Assembly (NCBI GenBank): GCA_945868575.1
Contig: CAMBMH010000008.1
Span: 1 to 51,321, forward strand
DNA: 51,321 nucleotides
Reading direction: 5' to 3'
Origin: Singulisphaera sp. GP187
Lineage (GTDB): Bacteria > Planctomycetota > Planctomycetia > Gemmatales > Gemmataceae
In this document: in pieces, positions 46,201 to 51,321 of the stretch
Layout of the letters: every line of letters starts with the position of its first letter
Position numbering within the stretch: the first letter of the stretch is position 1
The notes under the pieces: generated by a model
The model's database searches: none
What the model saw: only the letters and a program-made list of their open reading frames with translations
Told to the model about the DNA's origin: nothing
Position numbers and translations under genes: made by a program

Positions 46201-46528
46201 ATTGACCGGGCGCATCGACAAACTGCTTGACACCGCCAAAACGGATGGGCCATCTCTTGTCGATTGGAAAACCGATCACAAGACTCCGCAACAAATCGAG
46301 GAGACCTACCGATCGACGATGGGACTCTACGCCCTGGCTTTATCGAAGACATTGCCCGAGCCTCAGCCCCGGGTGACAGCAAAGCTCGTCTGCCTAAGGC
46401 ACGGCGCGGTGCGCACACTCGTGTTTGATGCCACGGAGTTGGCCCAGCTGGAAACGGATTGGACAAACCTCCTCTACCTTTGGCGGGCGCGACAGGTATC
46501 ACTCCGCCTGGCAAAACCCTCAAATTGA
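43295..46528 (+). CDS. addA: AddA-like ATP-dependent helicase-nuclease subunit
   Basis: 1077 residues of the UvrD/RecB type. Walker A AAGSGKTS is at 31-38 and Walker B LVDEFQDTNDQQW begins at 273; further helicase motifs include VGDPQQSIYMFRGAD, and VQLLTIHASKGLEFPVVVLADL (motif V) and FYVGLTRAQDTLYLV (motif VI). The C-terminal RecB-type nuclease contains GNIVGTLVHRALELG, a catalytic region GRIDKLL, and Asp990-x-Lys992 (LVDWKTDHK). It unwinds and degrades ends until Chi, then supplies ssDNA to RecA. It follows addB by 86 bp. Confidence 0.92.
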   Translation: MSFDLWLNQQNLNPEQRRAVLAPGDLAIRAAAGSGKTSVLVRRILWLLSREMERDLDFASLDGHANGSNLLGRILATTFTRKAAGELRERLDGGLRELVEQDADHADFWRRRIEELPMAKIGTIDSVAGSMVRQLARSGCPTPLGADFEMLDSMEQDNLIQEALRRTALDLNQTPNWEIWEEAKGINSIQEVLRNLIYRGLYPQNLKADTNAQGAPLSEAILACFKVMHAHYMALCQNRGAFDFAHVSTELLRLLENHPTELTVLRGSISHILVDEFQDTNDQQWRIISHLAGELGAGRLTIVGDPQQSIYMFRGADPGVFERIWDLFQEIGPDSCVTLNKNYRTLSPTPMDFINHASAVAFTDTRGDGFPYQSLSPGKYDHPPTGSVALLSAPNDKGWCDLIASKLSGKYRQTWFDPKSSTEKTLSWGNMAILARSRSSFGDITASLEEAGIPYQIPGGVGFWQTQEIRDLVNLVDALGDDSDNMAMAGVLRGPIGRINDSTLLWLTQAPGNSISPKLYRLVQNNNYLQGTDIPLPAEEMTRLTQFAQRWNDWKRHVDRLDPVELIQRALDDTDAWHVFASLPNGPRVIANIQQFMELFRGITQNRFGTLASASSQLRRMVEQHKRAEQADPEGQEDAVQLLTIHASKGLEFPVVVLADLDSKGKTTGNAVLVADRFLHFPHPNGEEANTWEGVLFAEKPGHEVGERIYNRAAELELSELARIFYVGLTRAQDTLYLVAKIENDKKVSKTSLLQWVAKSLGLDIEEKILLAAYSDAARDTQRLDYFSPENRIDQHPRPIVARTIPPLLADPVRVLPENPVLAIAKLVELRGLWDMDPTGSKEKWEDLFIHFVQAVASGLKTIPEDQPPGDLALDAPQTVPGNIVGTLVHRALELGVSNRDLGHEDTLLWLAGLQESLAGEEGHEPTDVAREAMEILRSPMVANPEIQTLVEAPGKSEVDLVLPLGNWRLTGRIDKLLDTAKTDGPSLVDWKTDHKTPQQIEETYRSTMGLYALALSKTLPEPQPRVTAKLVCLRHGAVRTLVFDATELAQLETDWTNLLYLWRARQVSLRLAKPSN

Positions 46529-46545
46529 CAGCAAAAAGAACAACC

Positions 46546-46696
46546 TCACTCCACCCAGTCGACATGCACTTTCAGGCCCATGGCGCTTCGCAAAAGGCCC
46601 AGGATTCGTCCATGGGCCTTGCGAACACAATCCTCGGACATCCCCGCGATTTGACCAATTTCCGTCCAGGTCATCCCGTCCTGGTGACGCATCCTC
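46546..46696 (-). pseudogene. Fragment of an ECF sigma gene: last 49 codons (region 4)
   Basis: The minus strand of 46550-46696 is identical over 147 bp to the 3' end of the intact sigma gene (49781-49927). It encodes sigma region 4.2 (MRHQDGMTWTEIG ... GRILGLLR) to the final VDWVE. The last codon (GAG against GAA) and the stop (TGA against TAA) differ, although their position is the same. Upstream of 46697 the frame diverges abruptly to residues reading FFKNNLRIS with no start. It is not translated as a full sigma factor. Confidence 0.9.
46550..46696. repeat. Left copy of the 147-bp direct repeat
   Basis: Perfect direct repeat of 49781-49927; offset 3231 bp. Both copies lie on the minus strand side of, and divergently upstream from, a plus-strand gene for an LEDRxVP protein. 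Confidence 0.97.
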
Positions 46697-46821
46697 GAGA
46701 TTCGCAAATTGTTTTTGAAAAAATGGGAAAATGCGTCCGGTTAGGAAAATTAAAGAAAGTTAAAGGGGGGTGATACAAAAATACACACCGGATTGGCACA
46801 AACAACTCGGGGAGAACAGTA

Positions 46822-49641
46822 ATGTCGTCTTTATTCGGATTTTGCACACGGTTTTTGAATTCCAACGGTTCCAAAATTAATTCCAATAAAAATACCATCA
46901 AACCTAACTTGACAATACTGGAGGATAGGATGGTCCCGGCAACATCCTTGGTGTTTAATCCCGATTTAGGGTCGCCTGCCCACATTCGGGTCTTTAACCC
47001 AACGGATTTATCAACCCACAAAGATTTTTATGCATTTAATCCGCAATACACAGGCGGAGTTGTAACATCGAATATAACCTTTAACGCTCGGGAATATGTA
47101 GCTGTAGCAGCATTACAAAATACACATATTAAAATATTTGATATCACAGAAAAACCAAAGGAAATCGCGTCATATTATGCTTTCAAAGGGTATAATGGGG
47201 AAATCAATATAAAATTAATTCAAAATAGCCTTGGCAATGGGATTGATCTTATTGCGAGCCCAAAGAGTGGGTCTAACCATATAAAAATAATGGATGCCTT
47301 AACAGGGACAGTCAAAGATCAGTATTATGCCTACAAATTTGCAAAAACCACTCCGGTAGGAATTGACATTGCGCCCTGCGGATCAACCCTCACAACATCT
47401 TTGATTATAACACCCCACTCAGCTGGCTTTCCTGTATTAATAAAGGACCTGGCCACCAGAGCTACTAGGCAATTTGCCTTGCCAGCAGGTTTTAAGCCAT
47501 CAGATGAAGGGATATCCGACCCGGATAATAATGGGAAATACTTTCTGCAAATTAAAGGATCCTACCCCAAAAGTCCTAATGACAATAATTTTAGCATTTT
47601 AATAAATCTAGAATCATTAAAAATTATTACAAACAATGGTGTATTTAAAAATGGCAATCTTATATCAACAATTGGATATAGTTATAGCGTATTTGACGTT
47701 GGCAATGGCAATAAATCTATATTTTCAAGTTCTGGCCAGGATCAAAATTTAAGGCCTTTCGGTGGGTACGCTGGGAAAATTTTTGTTGGTTCATCATTTG
47801 AAACTTTTGATAACTGGGCAAAATTTAGCACATCATTTACGACGAAGGAAATAGATAAGATTGGCTCTATCCAATCAAAATTTATTAAAGTGCCTACTGG
47901 GTACAACTTAATAAACAGTAATGGATCTACATTCGTCGACCAAACTGGAAATACAAATACTATTGCCGGTTCATTTAACAATCTATGGAAGGTAAATTCC
48001 GACATTGGACTTCCGGTAACAGAAGCCCAAATAACAAGCACAAAGGACCACTGGTTCCAAAGATTTGAAAACGGCATTTTGTCAGGACCTACTGATTACG
48101 CACTCTATCCTCTCAAAGGTGAAATGTATTTAGGCTGGAAAAAACTATTCGAATCTGGTTATGATATAGGAGTACCAACATCAATTATTTATGGAAAAAC
48201 GGATAAATTGCAACAATTTGAAAATGGCTGCATTTCAATATCGAATTCAGGAGACCCAACCTTTTATCGAGGATACAATTTGGGAGATCTAAGCAATCTT
48301 CCGGAGCAAGATTTTTACGAAACATCGGTTTCTAATTACAGTGCCATCCGAAATGTCGAGGATTTTGACACCAATGCCCCGGCCCTCAATTTTGCTGGAG
48401 TGTTGGGAAAGGTCTATAATAGCACTGTTGCTACGGTTACAAATCCTCTCGGTACAGTTAGGGAGGGCCTGAAGGAAGCCTCAGAAATTTGGACCAAAAT
48501 CCAAAGTGCCTTTGAAAACCCGAAAAAAGCGTTCGAGGAAACATTTAAAGTTCAACCACCCCACAGATCACTTAAAGACCCAGCTTCAAAATATTTTACG
48601 GATATATTAACATCCGATATTAAAACAGAAGTGGGTGGTAAAAAAGGCATTTACTCTACAATAAAAAAGACCGATATAAACTATTCGATAACAGGATATG
48701 CCGATATTAATGGTACTGTTAAAGAATTTAAAGATTACGATCAAACAAAAATGCAATTTTGGGACACAAGATTAGATAATCCTCCAAATACCGAATCCAG
48801 GTGGGCTAATTGGAAAGGCCTACCGGAAAGCATAAAAAATGACAATATTGTTACAACATCAGAAATAGCAAACATGGTCATTGACATCCAATCTTCGCTT
48901 AAAGCTTTATCTATTGGTAATACATTACTTTCAAACAAAGACACTTATCTTTCATTTTTAGCACAACCTTTGACTCGAATGCCTTGGGTATTTTCGATTT
49001 CGGTTGACACAACCACAAATCCAGCAGGAGGCTTAAATTATGGTACTCATTATAGTGTTAGAGAAATAGTCATATTTAATAATGGCATCTTAAAATCAGC
49101 CAAATCCAATTTAATTGAAATTTTTATTCCTCAGTCAGAATTTACTACAAATATATACACATTAGCTCATGAAATGGGACACTCTATGGGCCACGAAGGT
49201 TATTTTACGAATACTACTGGAAGCAAAGAGTATTTAGGACTTAAACTAATTTGGGATAAATTTGCAAGCCTTTCCCAGCATGCAAATGCTAATACAGGGA
49301 CAATGGCTGAAGTTGATCCTTACTATCTATCCCATTGGATGGACTTTGCAAATGGCTACGAAGATATTAAAAAACCAACCGGCGAGAAAGGGGAGAAGGC
49401 AGCATATGGATATGGATCTGTAAATGAAGATTTCCCCGAATTTGTAGCAGAAATATATAGACATAAAGATGATTTTAATGATTACAGAGCAAAATCATCG
49501 GCAACTAAACAACAAAAAATTGATTGCGTATTGCAAATGATAAATCTCATGTATCCAGATTCTATTGGAAAAACTCCTCAAAACATTTCAGTAAGATCAA
49601 CTTATTCGATTACAAACCCCAACGATATATTACCTAAATAA
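46822..49641 (+). CDS. LEDRxVP-type secreted protein with LGFP-like repeats and HEMGH metalloprotease motif
   Basis: 939 residues in AT-rich DNA, preceded by GGGGAGAA before ATG 46822. There is no ordinary signal peptide; the planctomycete N-terminal motif LEDRMVP is at 33-39. Two LGFP-like repeats are visible at about 393-425 (DIGLPVTEAQ ... WFQRFENGI) and about 443-475 (DIGVPTSIIYGKT ... QQFENG), a cell-surface-binding signature. The C-terminal part holds HEMGHSMGHE (783-792), a zinc HExxH motif with further His, and downstream NEDFPEFVAE (868-877) whose Glu could be the third ligand, as in gluzincins. The early half is beta-rich without a family. A secreted or surface metalloprotease is likely. 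Confidence 0.82.
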   Translation: MSSLFGFCTRFLNSNGSKINSNKNTIKPNLTILEDRMVPATSLVFNPDLGSPAHIRVFNPTDLSTHKDFYAFNPQYTGGVVTSNITFNAREYVAVAALQNTHIKIFDITEKPKEIASYYAFKGYNGEINIKLIQNSLGNGIDLIASPKSGSNHIKIMDALTGTVKDQYYAYKFAKTTPVGIDIAPCGSTLTTSLIITPHSAGFPVLIKDLATRATRQFALPAGFKPSDEGISDPDNNGKYFLQIKGSYPKSPNDNNFSILINLESLKIITNNGVFKNGNLISTIGYSYSVFDVGNGNKSIFSSSGQDQNLRPFGGYAGKIFVGSSFETFDNWAKFSTSFTTKEIDKIGSIQSKFIKVPTGYNLINSNGSTFVDQTGNTNTIAGSFNNLWKVNSDIGLPVTEAQITSTKDHWFQRFENGILSGPTDYALYPLKGEMYLGWKKLFESGYDIGVPTSIIYGKTDKLQQFENGCISISNSGDPTFYRGYNLGDLSNLPEQDFYETSVSNYSAIRNVEDFDTNAPALNFAGVLGKVYNSTVATVTNPLGTVREGLKEASEIWTKIQSAFENPKKAFEETFKVQPPHRSLKDPASKYFTDILTSDIKTEVGGKKGIYSTIKKTDINYSITGYADINGTVKEFKDYDQTKMQFWDTRLDNPPNTESRWANWKGLPESIKNDNIVTTSEIANMVIDIQSSLKALSIGNTLLSNKDTYLSFLAQPLTRMPWVFSISVDTTTNPAGGLNYGTHYSVREIVIFNNGILKSAKSNLIEIFIPQSEFTTNIYTLAHEMGHSMGHEGYFTNTTGSKEYLGLKLIWDKFASLSQHANANTGTMAEVDPYYLSHWMDFANGYEDIKKPTGEKGEKAAYGYGSVNEDFPEFVAEIYRHKDDFNDYRAKSSATKQQKIDCVLQMINLMYPDSIGKTPQNISVRSTYSITNPNDILPK

Positions 49642-49667
49642 CGAATCTTCTTATTCTAATCCCTCTT

Positions 49668-49707
49668 AATCCCGAAGCCTTGAATCAGATTTTTAGGCTT
49701 CGGGATT
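49668..49707. terminator. Terminator-like hairpin after the metalloprotease gene
   Basis: AATCCCGAAGCCT (49668-49680) and AGGCTTCGGGATT (49695-49707) form a perfect 13-bp stem with a 14-nt T-rich loop. It separates two convergent genes and can serve either. Confidence 0.75.
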
Positions 49708-49776
49708 TGTATGTAACTTATTTCAAAAGTATAGTACAAGCTTATTTTTTGTGATTAATCTAAACCAAACTTCAGA

Positions 49777-50448
49777 TTATTCCACCCAGTCGACATGCAC
49801 TTTCAGGCCCATGGCGCTTCGCAAAAGGCCCAGGATTCGTCCATGGGCCTTGCGAACACAATCCTCGGACATCCCCGCGATTTGACCAATTTCCGTCCAG
49901 GTCATCCCGTCCTGGTGACGCATCCTCAAAATGGCCATTTCTTTATCGTTGAGGATTTGTAAAGCCCGGGCCATTCTTTCCAGATCCTCCGATTTTTCAA
50001 AGACGGATGATGGGTCCTTATGACATTTGTCTTGCAGTTGATCAATCCCTGATACCTCAAGCCCGATTTTTCTTTTGACCGTCAAATAAAATCTTTTATA
50101 CCGGTTCATTCGGGCGTTATTGAGCACATGGGCGAGGTAGGAACCCAGGTGGCGTTCACTGGAAAATTGTTGCTTGAGGATATTATTAAAAAGTATCAAT
50201 AAAGATTCCTGAACAAGATCCGGGGTGTTTTCCTTTCCCTTCATGAGTTGGGAAAACCCATGGCCAAGTCGAACAAAACGATATTCACACAGTTTAAGAA
50301 ATTCTGTTAGGGCTCCATCTTCTCCCTGATGGACCTTTTGTAACCAATCAAATAGGTTTTGGGTGTTAGCAGTGCTGGGAGAGCGTATGGGAATTTGCCC
50401 ACCAACATGACCAAATTGAATCCGGCGACCATATCTTGGAAAGGCCAT
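49777..50448 (-). CDS. ECF-type RNA polymerase sigma factor
   Basis: 223 residues from MAFPRYGRR (50448); GAGGTG lies seven bases before it, and an earlier frame start at 50523 is less likely. Sigma region 2 (DLVQESLLILFNNIL ... SSERHLGSYLAHVLNNARMNRYKRF, about 75-122) and region 4 (LQILNDKEMAILRMRHQDGMTWTEIGQIAGMSEDCVRKAHGRIL, about 164-207) are both present, with the YLAHVLNNARMN variant of the -10 recognition helix usual in planctomycete ECFs. It lies head-to-head with the following lipase-like gene. Its last 49 codons occur again at 46546-46696. Confidence 0.9.
   Translation of the reverse strand: MAFPRYGRRIQFGHVGGQIPIRSPSTANTQNLFDWLQKVHQGEDGALTEFLKLCEYRFVRLGHGFSQLMKGKENTPDLVQESLLILFNNILKQQFSSERHLGSYLAHVLNNARMNRYKRFYLTVKRKIGLEVSGIDQLQDKCHKDPSSVFEKSEDLERMARALQILNDKEMAILRMRHQDGMTWTEIGQIAGMSEDCVRKAHGRILGLLRSAMGLKVHVDWVE
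49781..49927. repeat. Right copy of the 147-bp direct repeat
   Basis: Matches 46550-46696 exactly by reading both. It covers codons of the sigma gene from about residue 174 to 223, short of the last base of the final codon. Confidence 0.97.
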
Positions 50449-50697
50449 TGGAAACACCTCATTTTGTTCTAATCCAATATTACCCAGAAAGCCAAAAAAT
50501 GTCAAAATAGTTAACGATTTCATTATATTCAGAAAAGAAAATCATTTTGGTCCGGAATTATCCATTTGGGAAGCAACAAAAGGAATTCCATAAAACCAAA
50601 GCTTTCGTTCCGATCCGGAAATAACCGGAAAATGAATGAGTGAAGCAATATTTGAGCCTCAGATCCTTGCTTTGGCTGACACACTTGGAGTATCCCC
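50449..50697. promoter_or_regulatory. Divergent promoter region between sigma factor and LEDRxVP hydrolase
   Basis: About 250 bp, AT-rich, with the two ribosome sites at the ends. Arrangement suggests common control, possibly by the sigma factor itself. I could not read a confident ECF-type GAAC/-10 pair. Confidence 0.4.
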
Positions 50698-51321
50698 ATG
50701 TCGATTTGGAATCGTTTGTTAAACCGAAAATCAGAATCATTTGGACTCAGGAAGACACTTGCGCCTGTAAACCCCAAACCCCAACTGCTTCAGCTGGAAG
50801 ACAGGGTGGTACCTACAAATGGAATTAAAGTTTTTATGATTGATGGCTTTACAGGTAGTGGTTTAACAAACACTACAACAGCAAAAATAGTAGAAGGCAT
50901 TGTAAATGGTTCAAACGAAGTGGCTTCCCAGGATGACATCGAGATTTATACAACGAACTGGAATGGAGATGATAATTCGTCAAACCCGGGCAACTTTCTG
51001 AATGAAACCAATGTGGGAACTTTTCTGCCATTGGACATCACCAACACAAGAATTCTTGGAATGGATGTGCCTACAGGCGTTGGAATTGCACCATTTGTGA
51101 GTCCTAACCCTGTGTCTCCTACCCAACATATTTCATACTTATCGAATTATATTGAGACAAATACAACAGATAATGATTTTGTTGTAATTATAGGACATAG
51201 TTTAGGTGGAAATACAGCTTTAAAAATAGCAAATTTAGTAAGCAGGGAAATTGATTTGCTAATTACTCTTGACCCGGTTGGTTTTTCAAAAGATAACAAT
51301 CCTTTAATAATAGGAAGAGAA
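50698..51321 (+). CDS. LEDRxVP-type alpha/beta-hydrolase (partial, 3' end outside window)
   Basis: 208 codons from ATG 50698 to the window edge, no stop; CTTGGAG lies eight bases upstream. The N-terminus MSIWNRLLNRKSESFG leads to LEDRVVP at 33-39, the same position as in the metalloprotease protein. The folded part has the lipase/esterase elbow IIGHSLGGNTALKIA with Ser168, followed by a strand ending LDPVG whose Asp192 is a candidate acid. Codon use is AT-rich like the preceding gene. It is probably a surface-associated lipase or esterase, to which the missing C-terminus may add more domains. Confidence 0.85.
   Translation, partial: MSIWNRLLNRKSESFGLRKTLAPVNPKPQLLQLEDRVVPTNGIKVFMIDGFTGSGLTNTTTAKIVEGIVNGSNEVASQDDIEIYTTNWNGDDNSSNPGNFLNETNVGTFLPLDITNTRILGMDVPTGVGIAPFVSPNPVSPTQHISYLSNYIETNTTDNDFVVIIGHSLGGNTALKIANLVSREIDLLITLDPVGFSKDNNPLIIGRE

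Noticed and set aside
46550-49927. Insertion-sequence ends
   Set aside because: The repeats are direct, lie in coding sequence and are far longer than target-site duplications; no transposase is present between them.

Overview
The window reads as a chromosome segment of a planctomycete. A Gemmatales-like member is my best guess, but the order is inferred. The evidence is a DUF1501 / PPC-domain / PSD1 (DUF1549-DUF1553) / PSCyt1-WD40 gene set, a DUF1080 secreted protein, a TIGR02996-type protein, RR-containing N-termini, and two proteins carrying the N-terminal LEDRxVP motif seen in many planctomycete surface proteins. Most of the window is moderately GC-rich. The last 4.6 kb and the first 0.7 kb are clearly more AT-rich. 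No tRNA, rRNA, CRISPR array or complete insertion sequence is visible.

Layout: 1-635 is the start of a membrane O-acyltransferase. 0.85-9.6 kb holds a secreted esterase, a coupled uxaB-ileS pair on the minus strand, purN coupled to a TauE/SafE-type permease, a DUF2132 gene and a secreted GH43-like gene. 9.8-18.8 kb is housekeeping: a double-FKBP lipoprotein, deoC, secG, yicC-gmk-rpoZ, a membrane protein, msrA, Mn-type superoxide dismutase and a TIGR02996 protein. 19-24.3 kb has dctA, a Tat-type hydrolase, a GH43 arabinanase behind acetolactate decarboxylase, and a DUF1080 protein. 24.4-27.5 kb is a GntR(YtrA)-ABC ATPase-permease operon with a readable promoter and operator. 27.5-28.8 kb is gene-poor, with a long hairpin, a hairpin-forming repeat and an attC-like site. 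28.8-30.7 kb has an SDR, a VOC and a CBS protein. 31-39.9 kb is the planctomycete DUF1501/PPC/PSD1/PSCyt1-WD40 cluster. 40-46.5 kb is addB-addA for double-strand break repair. 46.5-51.3 kb is an AT-rich locus of an ECF sigma factor and two LEDRxVP proteins, in which 147 bp of the sigma gene's 3' end occur twice.

The points most worth following are four. First, the perfect 147-bp duplication of the sigma region-4 coding end, each copy lying divergently upstream of an LEDRxVP gene (a metalloprotease-like and a lipase-like one). Second, the isoleucyl-tRNA synthetase whose HIGH signature reads GVHH. Third, the attC-like site and wobble-paired hairpin in the gene-poor interval. Fourth, the GntR operator overlapping its own promoter. 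All functions are read from sequence by eye; no database search was run.
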